DNA of 64,000 nt, taken from positions 1,922,001 to 1,986,000 of the forward strand of contig NC_019673.1 of the NCBI RefSeq assembly GCF_000328705.1, in the 5' to 3' direction. This stretch comes from Saccharothrix espanaensis DSM 44229. Its GTDB lineage: Bacteria > Actinomycetota > Actinomycetes > Mycobacteriales > Pseudonocardiaceae. Of the stretch, positions 41,080 to 49,864 are shown one piece after another. Each line of letters begins with the position of its first letter. The first letter of the stretch is position 1. The position numbers and the translations under genes are program-made. The notes under the pieces were generated by a model. It ran no database searches, was not told where the DNA came from, and saw only the letters and a list, made by a program, of their open reading frames with translations.

Positions 41080-41334
41080 TCACGGGTCCTCCAGGTCGGC
41101 CACGGTCACGTCCACCGGCACGTTTCCGGCCACCTTCGCCACCACGTCCCGCAGTTCCGCCACCACCTCCGGGATGGGGCGGCCGGGGCGCAGCACCACC
41201 GACACGCCCACCCGCTCCTCCGCCCGCACGCCCACGACCTGCCTGCCCGGCAGGTACGACGCGTACCCGCGGGCGAGGCGGGCCACCGACGGGTGCGCCA
41301 GCAGCGCCGCCTCGATCTGCTCCGCCTGGTGCAT
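41080..41334 (-). CDS. Short Asp23-like protein
   Basis: An 84-residue protein: HQAEQIEAALLAHPSVARLA, YLPGRQVVGVRAEERVGVSV, then VLRPGRPIPEVVAELRDVVA and VPVDVTVADLEDP. The strand-helix-strand order copies the C-terminal half of Asp23 proteins. It begins five bases after the larger Asp23 gene, so the two are probably coupled. Confidence 0.8.
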   Translation of the reverse strand: MHQAEQIEAALLAHPSVARLARGYASYLPGRQVVGVRAEERVGVSVVLRPGRPIPEVVAELRDVVAKVAGNVPVDVTVADLEDP

Positions 41335-41339
41335 CCGGA

Positions 41340-41795
41340 CTACTCGACGCGCGAGGGCTGGGACTGCTGCTCTTCGGACTCGCCGTTCTCGTCGGGCAGG
41401 TGGATGTCGTTCACCGCGATGTTCACCTCGATGACCTCCAGGCCCGTGATCCGCTCCACCGCCGTGATCACGTTCCGCCGCACCGCCCGCGCCAGGTCGA
41501 CGATCCCCGCCCCGTACTCGACCACGATGTCCAGGTCGATCGCCGCCTGCTTCTCGCCGACCTCGACCGACACGCCGGACGTCGCCGAGGTGCCCGCACC
41601 GGGGATTCGTTCGCGCAGCGCACCGAACGCCCGGGAAACGCCGCCGCCGAGCGCGTGCACGCCGGAGATCTCGCGCGCCGCGATGCCCGCGACCTTCTGC
41701 ACGACGGACGACGCGATGGTCGTCTTGCCCTGCGTCGTGTCGTCGGCCAGGCGGGCGGGGGTGTTGTCGGGCTTGGTCGCTGTGTTCTGGGCCAT
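41340..41795 (-). CDS. Asp23/Gls24-family envelope stress protein
   Basis: A 151-residue protein covering the whole Asp23 domain: IASSVVQKVAGIAAREISGV, SVEVGEKQAAIDLDIVVEYG and RRNVITAVERITGLEVIEVN, ending with a charged Gln/Glu-rich tail. AAAGGACC precedes the ATG. It is the first gene after the anti-sigma factor and has its own 159-bp upstream region with inverted repeats. Confidence 0.92.
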   Translation of the reverse strand: MAQNTATKPDNTPARLADDTTQGKTTIASSVVQKVAGIAAREISGVHALGGGVSRAFGALRERIPGAGTSATSGVSVEVGEKQAAIDLDIVVEYGAGIVDLARAVRRNVITAVERITGLEVIEVNIAVNDIHLPDENGESEEQQSQPSRVE

Positions 41796-41870
41796 GGCGC
41801 GGTCCTTTCCGGATCCGAATCGTTCTGCACAGGTTCGGATGCGGACCGTGTCCGGGTCATCACGGCAATG

Positions 41871-41913
41871 TGACGCTCGTCACCGCCATGTCCCCCGATC
41901 GGGTATCCGATCG
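41871..41913. promoter_or_regulatory. Inverted repeats upstream of the first Asp23 gene
   Basis: Two inverted repeats occur: tgacg-N2-cgtca (41871-41882) and cgatcgg-gtat-ccgatcg (41896-41913). A third, tccgaa / ttcgga (near 41813-41838), is closer to the start. They lie 75-120 bp from the Asp23 ATG and may include operator or promoter elements recognised by the adjacent ECF sigma system. Confidence 0.35.
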
Positions 41914-41954
41914 CGGAGGGTGCGGCAGGGAAGCAGCAGGCGAGGAGCGACGGG

Positions 41955-42485
41955 TCAGGGGGCGATGTCGATCAAGTGCACGTGCACGACCGGCGCGGCG
42001 TCGCCCAGGTGGGCCACCAGGTCGTGGGCCAGCCTCGACCGGAGGTCGTCCGCCGCCGCGATCGCCGGTGCCGGGTACCGCGCGGCCACGAGCACCTGCA
42101 ACTGCCCGTCCTCCACGTCCGTCCCGCGCACGTGCAGGCCCAGCTCCGCCGCCAGCTCCACGGCCAGCTGCCGGCACACCGCGAGCACCGCCCGCTCCGA
42201 CACCCGCACCCGACCGCCGTCCTGGTCGAACTCGACCGGGGTGGAACCCAGTCTCGGGCGGACGCCGTGCACGGCGGCCAGCACGCGGGTCACCAGGCCC
42301 GGCGGCGTCGGCACCGGGGTCACCGCCGTCTCCCGGACGGCCGCCCACCGCCGTTCCAGCTCCGCCAGCTCGGCCGCGCAGTCGGCGCACCCGTCGACGT
42401 GCCGGGCCAGCGCCGGGTCGTCGTCGCGGTCGGCCAGGTACGCCACCAGCTCGTCCGCCGAGCGTCCGCAGGGGAGCGGGCTCAT
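41955..42485 (-). CDS. Anti-sigma factor with zinc-finger motif and Asp23-like C-terminal domain
   Basis: A 176-residue protein. The N-terminus has HVDGCADCAAELAELERRW, an H-x3-C-x2-C zinc-type anti-sigma motif. No transmembrane helix is seen. The C-terminal 90 residues (VSERAVLAVCRQLAVELAAE, GRVRVS and QLQVLVAARYPAPAIAAADD) look like the fold of the Asp23 proteins encoded downstream. The ATG overlaps the sigma-factor stop by four bases. Proposed role: binds and inhibits the sigma factor, perhaps sensing Asp23 status through its C-terminal domain (inference). Confidence 0.78.
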   Translation of the reverse strand: MSPLPCGRSADELVAYLADRDDDPALARHVDGCADCAAELAELERRWAAVRETAVTPVPTPPGLVTRVLAAVHGVRPRLGSTPVEFDQDGGRVRVSERAVLAVCRQLAVELAAELGLHVRGTDVEDGQLQVLVAARYPAPAIAAADDLRSRLAHDLVAHLGDAAPVVHVHLIDIAP

Positions 42486-43012
42486 CGCTGCTCCCTCAGC
42501 TTCGCCATGAGGGCCACCCTTGCCCGGTGCAGCCGCGCGCGCAAGGCCGGCACCCCCGTGCCCAGCACCTGGGCCACCTCCTCGTAGCTCAGTCCCTCCA
42601 GCTCACGCAGCACGAGCGGCACCCGCTGCGACGGTTCGAGGCTCGCGATGGCGCGCAGCACGACGTCCGTCGTCTCGTTGCGCAGCAGCGACGCCTCCGG
42701 CCCGTCCACGGCCCTCGGCTCGGGCGCGGACTCCAGCGGCACGGTCGGCTTCTTGCGCCGCAGGTGCGCCAGCGCCGCGTTGGTCACCACCCGGTACAGC
42801 CAGGTGGACGCCGCCGAGTCGCCGCGGAACCGGGGCAGCGCCCGCCACGCCGAGATCCACGCGTCCTGCACCACGTCCTCGGCCTCGACCGGGTCGCCGA
42901 CGATCCGCAGCGCCACCCGGTACATCCGCCCGGTGTGCCGGCGGACCAGCTCGTCGAACGCCGCGGTGTCGCCGCGCACGGCGGCCTCCAGCAGGGGCTG
43001 GTCCGCTGTCAC
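42482..43012 (-). CDS. ECF-type RNA polymerase sigma factor
   Basis: A 176-residue sigma factor. Region 2 reads FDELVRRHTGRMYRVALRIV and DPVEAEDVVQDAWISAWRAL, then STWLYRVVTNAALAHLRRKK. Region 4 reads LEPSQRVPLVLRELEGLSYE and EVAQVLGTGVPALRARLHRA. Its anti-sigma factor overlaps it by four bases, and a RibD-like gene overlaps it upstream by four bases, giving one operon. The Asp23/AmaP genes downstream are its likely targets. Confidence 0.93.
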   Translation of the reverse strand: MTADQPLLEAAVRGDTAAFDELVRRHTGRMYRVALRIVGDPVEAEDVVQDAWISAWRALPRFRGDSAASTWLYRVVTNAALAHLRRKKPTVPLESAPEPRAVDGPEASLLRNETTDVVLRAIASLEPSQRVPLVLRELEGLSYEEVAQVLGTGVPALRARLHRARVALMAKLREQR

Positions 43013-43776
43013 GCGCCCGCCCGCCGGTACCGGAGCAGCAACGCGCTCTCGTACCGCAGGATCGACGCCAACTCCAGGTCGCGCGGCGCCGGCGGCAGCG
43101 GGCCGGTGGCGATGCGGCCGGCGTCACCGCCCGCGAGCACCGGGGCGAACGTCACGCACAGCACGTCCACCAGGCCGGCCTCGATCAGCGCGCCGAACAG
43201 GGTGGGCCCGCCCTCGCAGTCGACCCGCCGCAGCCCGCGCTCGTCCAGCGCGGCCAGGGCGGTGGGCAGGTTCACCTCGCGGTCGCCGGCGACCACCACG
43301 TCCGCGCCCGCGTCGGCCAGCGCGTCGCGGCGGTCGGCCGGCGCGGCGGACGTGGTGAGCACGATCGGCCGCACCGCGGACTCGGTGATCAGCGGCGAGG
43401 TGGGCTCGATGGAGCACCGCGCGGTGACCACGGCGACCGGCGGGACCGGCGACAGGCCGAGCCGGGCCCGCCGCTCCTGGCGCACCTCGCCGGCCTTGAC
43501 GCCCCGGTAGCCCTCGATCAGCGCGGTCCGCGCGCCGACCAGCACGACGTCGGCCAGGTCGCGACCCAGCGCGAACACCTTCTTGTCCGCCGGGTTGCCC
43601 AGGCCGCCGGACTTCCCGGCGATGGTCACCGCTCCGTCCACGCTGGACACGAAGTTGACCTGCACCCACGGCCGGTCCAGCCCGGCCGGGTAGTCGTAGA
43701 GCCGTTCCAGGTCGGCGTCGGTGATCCCGCCCGCGGTCCCGGGGTCGGTGGAAGGTGGCGGCCACAACATCTGCAC
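43009..43776 (-). CDS. RibD C-terminal / pyrimidine-reductase-like protein
   Basis: A 255-residue protein with the dihydrofolate-reductase-like fold of riboflavin-pathway pyrimidine reductases: WVQVNFVSSVDGAVTIAGKS, LADVVLVGARTALIEGYRGV, and VDCEGGPTLFGALIEAGLVD. NADPH-dependent reduction is expected, but no other riboflavin gene is nearby, so its substrate is uncertain. It is translationally coupled to an ECF sigma factor, an unexpected partnership. Confidence 0.88.
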   Translation of the reverse strand: MQMLWPPPSTDPGTAGGITDADLERLYDYPAGLDRPWVQVNFVSSVDGAVTIAGKSGGLGNPADKKVFALGRDLADVVLVGARTALIEGYRGVKAGEVRQERRARLGLSPVPPVAVVTARCSIEPTSPLITESAVRPIVLTTSAAPADRRDALADAGADVVVAGDREVNLPTALAALDERGLRRVDCEGGPTLFGALIEAGLVDVLCVTFAPVLAGGDAGRIATGPLPPAPRDLELASILRYESALLLRYRRAGA

Positions 43777-43809
43777 GTGCCCATCCCAGCACGCCGTTAC
43801 GCTTCGGGC

Positions 43810-44808
43810 ATGTCAGCCCCGCGCCTGTCCGACCGCGATCCCCGCGTCGAGCCGGACGAACTGGTCGGGGCGATGGTGCCGCCGCCCCGGTTCGACACCG
43901 TCCGGTTCGCGACCTACCTGCCCAACCCGGACGAGCCGAGCCAGGCCGCGGCGGTCGAGGCGTGCGAGGCGTTCGCGGAGCGGGTGTCGGCGGGCGAGCG
44001 GGGCTGGTTCGGGTCGCTGTTCCGCAAGTCGCCGCAGGACAAGCCGGGCCTCTACCTCGACGGCGGGTTCGGCGTCGGCAAGACGCACCTGCTCGCGTCG
44101 ATCTGGCACGCGGTGCCCGGCCCCAAGTCCTACGGCACGTTCGTGGAGCTGACGAACCTGGTCGGCGCGCTCGGGTTCGCCGAGGCGGTCCGCCGGCTCT
44201 CGGCGCACAAGCTGCTCGCGATCGACGAGTTCGAGCTGGACGACCCGGGCGACACGATGCTGGTGACCAGGCTGATCAAGGAGCTGGCGGCGGCGGGCGT
44301 GGCGGTCGCGGCGACGTCGAACACGCTGCCGGACAAGCTGGGCGAGGGCCGGTTCGCGGCGGCGGACTTCCTGCGCGAGATCCAGTCCATGTCGGCGAAG
44401 TTCACCGTGGTGCGGGTGGACGGCCCGGACTACCGGCACCGGGGCCTGCCCGACGCGCCGGAGCCGATGACCGACGACGAGCTGACCGCGAGGGCCGAGG
44501 GCACGCCCGGGGCGACGCTGGACGACTTCGCCGGGCTGTGCGCGCGGCTGGCGCGGCTGCACCCGTCCCGCTACGGGCGGCTGCTCGACGGGGTCACGGC
44601 CGTGCACCTGCGCGGCGTCGCGCCCGCGCCGGACCAGGCGGTGGCGTTGCGGCTGGTGGCGCTGGGCGACCGGCTCTACGACCGGGACATCCCGGTCGCG
44701 GTGTCCGGCGCGCCGCTGTCGGAGTTGTTCACCGAGGAGATGCTGCGGGGCGGCTACCGCAAGAAGTACCTGCGCGCGGTGTCCCGGCTGGTAGCCCTTT
44801 CGAGGTAG
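43810..44808 (+). CDS. zapE: Cell division protein ZapE (AFG1-like ATPase)
   Basis: A 332-residue P-loop ATPase. Walker A is LDGGFGVGKTHLLAS (Lys91), Walker B is KLLAIDEFELDDPGDTML, and ATSNTLPDKLGEGRF is the sensor region. ZapE interacts with the divisome and supports Z-ring function in proteobacteria; actinobacterial homologues are annotated the same way with less evidence. The FPRVxTxD-like C-terminal region is present as LRGVAPAPDQAVALRLVALG. The ATG at 43810 begins a well-conserved N-terminus. Confidence 0.9.
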   Translation: MSAPRLSDRDPRVEPDELVGAMVPPPRFDTVRFATYLPNPDEPSQAAAVEACEAFAERVSAGERGWFGSLFRKSPQDKPGLYLDGGFGVGKTHLLASIWHAVPGPKSYGTFVELTNLVGALGFAEAVRRLSAHKLLAIDEFELDDPGDTMLVTRLIKELAAAGVAVAATSNTLPDKLGEGRFAAADFLREIQSMSAKFTVVRVDGPDYRHRGLPDAPEPMTDDELTARAEGTPGATLDDFAGLCARLARLHPSRYGRLLDGVTAVHLRGVAPAPDQAVALRLVALGDRLYDRDIPVAVSGAPLSELFTEEMLRGGYRKKYLRAVSRLVALSR

Positions 44809-44913
44809 CCCCGACCCTCCCGCGACGTAGCCGAGAACCCCCCTCCCGGGTGACCCCCGGGGGACCGTTGGCGCTGGTTTTGCGGGGTGTCGTCCGGGTA
44901 TCCACACTCCGTG

Positions 44914-45156
44914 ATGAGCGAAGCGGAGCGCCGGACGCTGAACGAGATAGAGCACAGACTCGCCGTGGAGGAGCCGGGACTGGCCGACGTGCTGGTCAGC
45001 GGTCGCCCTCGCCACCCACTCACGACCTACGCGCTCGTGGCCACGTTCGCCGCGCTCGGCGTCCTGCTGATCGCGCTCGGCGTGGTCGGGACGGGCCTGC
45101 TGTCCATCGGCTGCGCGGCGATCACCCTGCTGCTGCGCGGTTTCACCCTCCGCTGA
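44914..45156 (+). CDS. DUF3040 small membrane protein
   Basis: An 80-residue protein. MSEAERRTLNEIEHRLAVEE at the start is the DUF3040 hallmark, followed by LADVLVSGRP and one hydrophobic hairpin (YALVATFAALGVLLIALGVV, then GLLSIGCAAITLLLRGF). The family is common in actinobacteria with unknown function. ATG at 44914 starts the conserved motif. Confidence 0.9.
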   Translation: MSEAERRTLNEIEHRLAVEEPGLADVLVSGRPRHPLTTYALVATFAALGVLLIALGVVGTGLLSIGCAAITLLLRGFTLR

Positions 45157-45170
45157 CCCCGACCGTCCTG

Positions 45171-46064
45171 CTACGGGACGAGGTTCACGCGGGCCGTGCA
45201 CGTGCCGACGAACGTCGTCGCGTCGTAGTTCTCCCAGCGCGCGCCGCCGTCCCACGGGTCCTGCACGAGCAGACCGGCGAAGCTCGCCCCGATCAACCGC
45301 AACGAGCTCATCCGGGTGTAGCCGGTGACCACGCGGGCGTGGCCGGGCACGAAGCTGATCGACGGCCGGTGTTCGCGGACCTCGGAGCGGTACTCGGCGA
45401 AGGTCGGCGTGGAGGTCAGCTCGGCGGTCAACGCCTTGCCGGTCAACGTCTCCAGCGCCGGCGCCACGTCGTGCTCGTCGCCGGAGACCGGGAACTCCTC
45501 GGTGCCCAGCCCCAGCTCCTCCGCCAGCCGCTCCTGGTCGTAGAGGTAGCGGTAGAAGTCCAGCACCACCTGCACGCACGCCGCCGTCGCCCACTGCGCG
45601 GTCTCCTGCCGGAACGGCCGCCCGCACAGCCGCAGCTCCTGGGTGTCCACGCGCGGTCTGAGCACCTCCTCGACCAGGCCGCGGTCGAACCGCCGCACCA
45701 CCGGCTCGGTGACCTTCAGAACCTGCGCCAGGTGCGTCAGGTCCTGCACCCGCTGCCGGTAGCGCTCCTCGTTCGCGATCCGCGCCGCCGCCGACGCCGT
45801 CGGCCGGGCCACCGGCCGCGCGGGCTCCAGCCGGCCCTCCGGCACCACCGCGACCAGCGGCGCGCCCAGGCACGGCCGGGCGGCGACGTCGACGTAGCCG
45901 TCCCCGGCGGGGTACCGCCACAGCGCGACCTCGCCCGTCTCGTCGCACACCGGCACCGGCCGGTCGGACAGCCGGACGCCGTCGGCCGGGATCGGCAGCG
46001 CGCCGACCGTGACCAGCACTCCCAGCTGCGCGGCGACCATGCGCGCCATGTCGACCGTGGCCAT
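45171..46064 (-). CDS. Papain-like (AvrRpt2/C70-type) protein lacking the catalytic Cys
   Basis: A 297-residue protein. The C-terminal 150 residues follow papain-like proteases of the C39/C70 type: FRQETAQWATAACVQVVLDF at the active-site helix, PGHARVVTGYTRM with the His (His242) and LLVQDPWDGGARWENYD with the Asp (Asp269). The usual N-W-C-W-A-A segment reads Q-W-A159-T-A-A, placing Ala exactly six residues after the oxyanion Gln153 where the catalytic Cys belongs. Cys163 lies nearby but is one helical turn away. It is probably a pseudo-protease. No signal peptide is seen. Confidence 0.75.
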   Translation of the reverse strand: MATVDMARMVAAQLGVLVTVGALPIPADGVRLSDRPVPVCDETGEVALWRYPAGDGYVDVAARPCLGAPLVAVVPEGRLEPARPVARPTASAAARIANEERYRQRVQDLTHLAQVLKVTEPVVRRFDRGLVEEVLRPRVDTQELRLCGRPFRQETAQWATAACVQVVLDFYRYLYDQERLAEELGLGTEEFPVSGDEHDVAPALETLTGKALTAELTSTPTFAEYRSEVREHRPSISFVPGHARVVTGYTRMSSLRLIGASFAGLLVQDPWDGGARWENYDATTFVGTCTARVNLVP

Positions 46065-46163
46065 CGAACCCTCCCCAGAATGGTGTCCGTGACCTAAGGA
46101 GCACCCGGAGGGGGCCGCTGATACGCGAAACCCGGTGGCTTCACGGTGCGTGTCCGGGCGACC

Positions 46164-47792
46164 ATGCGCGGTGTGGGATTCCTGGACTCGAACGGCCTCG
46201 CCTACCGTCTGCCCGACGGCCGCGAGCTGTTCCGCGACGTGTCGTTCAAAGTCGGCGCGGGCGCGGTGGTGGCGCTGGTCGGCGCGAACGGCGTCGGCAA
46301 GACGACCCTGCTGCGCATCCTGTCGGGCGAGCTGACACCGAGCGCGGGCAGCGTGCGGGTGCAGGGCGGGCTCGGCGTGATGCCGCAGTTCGTGGGCTCA
46401 GTGCGGGACGGCAGCACGGTGCGCGACCTGCTGCTGGCGGCCTCGCCGAAGGCGCTGCGGGACGCCGCGACGGCCTTGGACCAGGTCGAGCTGGCCCTGA
46501 TGGAGACCGACGACGAGCCGACCCAGATGAAGTACGCCGACGCCCTGACCGGGTGGGGCGAGGTGGGCGGCTACGACGCCGAGGTCCTGTGGGACACGGT
46601 CACCGTGGCCGCGCTCGGCGTCCCGTTCGACCGGGCCCGGTTCCGCGAGGTGCGCACGCTCTCCGGCGGCGAGCAGAAGCGGCTGGTGCTGGAGGCGCTG
46701 CTGCGCGGGCCGGAGCAGGTGCTGCTGCTCGACGAGCCGGACAACTACCTCGACGTGCCGGGCAAGCGCTGGCTGGAGGAGCGGCTCGGCGACACCGGCA
46801 AGGGCGTCCTGCTGGTCAGCCACGACCGGGAGCTGCTCGACGTGGCCGCCACCCAGGTGGTGACGGTCGAGGCGCGCTCGGCGTGGACGCACAGCGGCTC
46901 GTTCGGCACCTGGCACGCCGCCCGACAGGCCCGGATCGAGCGGTTGGCCGAGCAGCACCGGCGGTGGGACGAGGAGCACCACCGGCTCAAGGAGCTGGTC
47001 CGCACGCTTCAGATCCAGGCCCGGATCAGCGAGGTGATGGCGGCGAAGTACCGCGCCATGCAGACCAGGCTGGCGAAGTTCGAGGAGGCCGGGCCGCCGC
47101 CGGAGCTGCCCACCGACGAGCGGGTCACGCCCCGGCTGCGCGGCGGGCGGACCGGCGTGCGCGCGATCACCTGCGCCGGGCTGGAGCTGACCGGGCTGAT
47201 GAAGCCGTTCGACGTCGAGGTGTTCTTCGGCGACCGGGTGGCGGTGCTGGGGTCCAACGGGTCGGGCAAGAGCCACTTCCTGCGGCTGCTCGGCGGCGGC
47301 GAGGTGGCGCACACCGGGGCGTGGCGGCTGGGCGCGCGGGTCGTGCCGGGGCTGTTCGCGCAGACCCACCAGCACCCGGAGTGGATCGGCCGGACGCTGG
47401 TGGACATCCTGTGGCACGGCGACGACGGCCGGTCGGGCAAGGACCGCGGCGCGGCCATGGCGACGTTGGACCGCTACGGCCTGGCCAAGTCGGGCGACCA
47501 GCGCTTCGAGACGCTGTCCGGCGGGCAGCAGGCCCGCTTCCAGGTGCTGCTGCTGGAGCTGTCCGGGGCGACGTTGCTGCTGCTCGACGAGCCGACGGAC
47601 AACCTCGACCTGAACTCGGCGGAGGCGTTGCAGTCGGCGCTGGACGAGTTCACCGGGACCGTGGTCGCGGTCACCCACGACCGCTGGTTCGCCCGCACCT
47701 TCGACCGCTTCCTGCTGTTCCGGTCGGACGGCGAGGTGGTGGAGGTGGACGAACCGGTCTGGGACGAGCAGCGGGTCCGCCGCGCCCGCTGA
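46164..47792 (+). CDS. ABC-F family ATP-binding protein
   Basis: About 542 residues with two ABC domains and no membrane segments. First domain: Walker A VGANGVGKTTLLRIL, signature LSGGEQKRLVLEALL, Walker B VLLLDEPDNYLD. Second domain: Walker A GSNGSGKSHFLRLL, signature LSGGQQARFQVLLLE, Walker B LLLLDEPTDNLDL. The helical linker (EHHRLKELVRTLQIQARISE) is the interdomain segment that reaches the ribosome in this family. ABC-F proteins act on ribosomes as translation factors or in target protection against antibiotics; which one here is unknown. ATG at 46164 and GTG at 46146 are both possible starts. Confidence 0.93.
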   Translation: MRGVGFLDSNGLAYRLPDGRELFRDVSFKVGAGAVVALVGANGVGKTTLLRILSGELTPSAGSVRVQGGLGVMPQFVGSVRDGSTVRDLLLAASPKALRDAATALDQVELALMETDDEPTQMKYADALTGWGEVGGYDAEVLWDTVTVAALGVPFDRARFREVRTLSGGEQKRLVLEALLRGPEQVLLLDEPDNYLDVPGKRWLEERLGDTGKGVLLVSHDRELLDVAATQVVTVEARSAWTHSGSFGTWHAARQARIERLAEQHRRWDEEHHRLKELVRTLQIQARISEVMAAKYRAMQTRLAKFEEAGPPPELPTDERVTPRLRGGRTGVRAITCAGLELTGLMKPFDVEVFFGDRVAVLGSNGSGKSHFLRLLGGGEVAHTGAWRLGARVVPGLFAQTHQHPEWIGRTLVDILWHGDDGRSGKDRGAAMATLDRYGLAKSGDQRFETLSGGQQARFQVLLLELSGATLLLLDEPTDNLDLNSAEALQSALDEFTGTVVAVTHDRWFARTFDRFLLFRSDGEVVEVDEPVWDEQRVRRAR

Positions 47793-47898
47793 CCGCCGCG
47801 CCCGCTCGTCCGCGGGCTCGGAGGGCGGCGATCAGGCCCGTTGTCCGGCAACCTCCCGCCGGTCCCGGTTGTTCACCCGGGTGGGGTAAAACCCGAGC

Positions 47899-48525
47899 GT
47901 GGAGCACGTCGACGCCTACTGCGAGCGGTTGACCGACGCGCTGTGGGCCGAGCCCCTCAACGCCGTCAGCAACCTCGCGTTCCTGATCGCCGCCGCGCTG
48001 CTGTGGCGGCTGCGACCGGTCGCCGGCGGCCTGCGGGCGCTGCCGGTGCTGCTCGCCCTGGTCGGGCTCGCGAGCCTGGCCTTCCACACCTGGGCGACCC
48101 GGCTCACCGGAGCGCTCGACAGCGGGTTCATCGCCCTGTTCGTCCTCTACTACCCGGTGGTGTTCGCGCACTGGTTCCTCGGGGTGCGCTGGAGCCGGGC
48201 GTGGCTCGCGGTGCCCGCGTTCGTCGTGTTCGCCGCCGCCACGAGCCCGCTCGCCGCCCTGATGCCCGGCGGCAGCTACCTCGCCCCCTGGCTGGCGCTG
48301 GTCGTGATCACGGTCGTCGCCGCCGTGCGCGGCCTGCCGTGGCGTGAGCTCGCGGTCGCCGCCGCGCTGTTCGCCGGGTCGCTGGCGCTGCGCACGCTCG
48401 ACCAGCCCCTGTGCGGGGTGTGGCCGAGCGGCACGCACCACGCCTGGCACGTGCTCAACGCGGCGGTGCTGTTCCTGGTCGCCCGCGCCGCTATTCGACG
48501 TGAGCGGCCAGCCGGCCGGACTTGA
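47899..48525 (+). CDS. Ceramidase-like integral membrane hydrolase
   Basis: A 208-residue protein with about seven transmembrane helices. Early motifs are YCERLTDALWAEPLNAVSNL and GLASLAFHTWATRL; the late motif is SGTHHAWHVLNAAVLF, with the metal-binding His cluster. This pattern belongs to the alkaline ceramidase/PAQR superfamily. The substrate in actinobacteria is unknown, since most lack ceramides. The 3' end overlaps the convergent DUF2252 gene by 35 bp. Confidence 0.87.
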   Translation: MEHVDAYCERLTDALWAEPLNAVSNLAFLIAAALLWRLRPVAGGLRALPVLLALVGLASLAFHTWATRLTGALDSGFIALFVLYYPVVFAHWFLGVRWSRAWLAVPAFVVFAAATSPLAALMPGGSYLAPWLALVVITVVAAVRGLPWRELAVAAALFAGSLALRTLDQPLCGVWPSGTHHAWHVLNAAVLFLVARAAIRRERPAGRT

Positions 48526-49864
48526 CCGCCTTCGCCAACCGCTCGTGGTCGGCGGCGGTCTGGTCGGCGTAGGCCACCGCGTACCGGGTGAACGCCTCGT
48601 CCAGGTCGTCGCCGCCCGCGCAGTACCCGGCGAGCAGCCTCGGGTCGACCGACCGGGAGTGCGCCCGCGCCAGCAGCGCCCCGGCGAACCGGCCGTAGTC
48701 GTCGAGGTCGTCGCGCTTCAACGTGGTCGCGTCGATCTCACCCTTGCGGTTGCGGAACTGCCGCACGATGAAGTGCCGCTCGCCGATCGTGGTCCAGCCG
48801 AGCAGGATGTCGGTCTCCGCCTGCACCAGCCGTGCCCCGTGCACGATCCGCTTGCCCTCGTGCTTGGCCTCCGGCACGTCGAGGAACGGCGCGAGCGCGG
48901 ACCGCCGGGCCTCCTTGACCTGGAGGATCAGCGCCTCGTCGCCGTTGCCGTGCAGCAGGACCAGGTAGTTGCGCAGCCCGACGCTGCCGGTGCCGACCAC
49001 CCGGAACGCCACGTCGGACACCCCGTAGCGCATGATCAGCTCGTACCGCGACTCGCGCAGCGTGTCCACGTAGGACGGGAGCGCGTCGATGACGGCCTGC
49101 GCCTCGGCGTCCGGGATCCTGGTCAGCACCGGGGGGTCGGCGACGAACCGCCAGTGCCCGCCCTCCCGCCGGGTCCACTTCGCGGCGACCTTCGCGCTGG
49201 TGTTCTTGCGCGCCTTGGACGCGGCCCTGCTGAACTCGTCGGTCAGGTCGTCGGCCTTGGCCTTGGACAGCACCGACTCGTCGCCCAGCGCGCTCCACGA
49301 CTCCAGGAACGGGATCTCGGCCAGGTGCTTGGCCGCGCCCCGGTACGCCCGCACCGCGTCGCCGGCGGCGTCCCGGCAGCCCTTCTCCGACACGCCGCCC
49401 GCACGCCCGGCCAGCACCAGCGAGGTGACCAGCCGCTTGAGGTCCCACTCCCACGGGCCGGGCAGGGTCTCGTCGAAGTCGTTGATGTCCATGACGATCT
49501 GGCCGTCGGGCGTGCCGTAGAGCCCGAAGTTCGCGGCGTGCGCGTCACCGCAGAGCTGCGCGTCCAGCCCGCTGCGCGGCCCCACCGCGAGGTCGCCCGC
49601 CATCAGCCCGGCGCTGCCCCGGAAGAACGCGAACGGCGAGGCCAGCATCCGGCCGATCCGCAGCGGCACCAGGTGCGGCAGCCGGCCCTCGTTGGACGCC
49701 TCGACGTACTCGACGACCGACGGCCGGTCGGGCGCGAGGGTCAGCGCGCGGTGCGCCTCGTGCGACACCGCCGCGCGCAGCCGACGCCCTTCCGCCAGGA
49801 CCTCTTCGGGCTCGGTCCACCGGCCCAGCGCGACGGCCGCCTCGGCCCGCCTGTGTTCTCCCAT
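48491..49864 (-). CDS. DUF2252 domain protein (kinase-like fold)
   Basis: A 457-residue cytoplasmic protein. FAFFRGSAGLMAGDL, AQLCGDAHAANFGLYGTPDG, VMDINDFDETLPGPWEWDLK and RFAGALLARAHSR are DUF2252 signatures; GDAH-x-x-N and DFDE resemble the catalytic and metal loops of phosphotransferases. The activity of the family is not established. ATG at 49864 begins the conserved part. The C-terminus is encoded opposite the end of the ceramidase gene. Confidence 0.9.
   Translation of the reverse strand: MGEHRRAEAAVALGRWTEPEEVLAEGRRLRAAVSHEAHRALTLAPDRPSVVEYVEASNEGRLPHLVPLRIGRMLASPFAFFRGSAGLMAGDLAVGPRSGLDAQLCGDAHAANFGLYGTPDGQIVMDINDFDETLPGPWEWDLKRLVTSLVLAGRAGGVSEKGCRDAAGDAVRAYRGAAKHLAEIPFLESWSALGDESVLSKAKADDLTDEFSRAASKARKNTSAKVAAKWTRREGGHWRFVADPPVLTRIPDAEAQAVIDALPSYVDTLRESRYELIMRYGVSDVAFRVVGTGSVGLRNYLVLLHGNGDEALILQVKEARRSALAPFLDVPEAKHEGKRIVHGARLVQAETDILLGWTTIGERHFIVRQFRNRKGEIDATTLKRDDLDDYGRFAGALLARAHSRSVDPRLLAGYCAGGDDLDEAFTRYAVAYADQTAADHERLAKAVKSGRLAAHVE

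Noticed and set aside
39678..41873. A 731-codon plus-strand frame across the Asp23 cluster
   Set aside because: It runs antisense to five well-supported genes and its translation is Arg/Pro/Ser low-complexity sequence.
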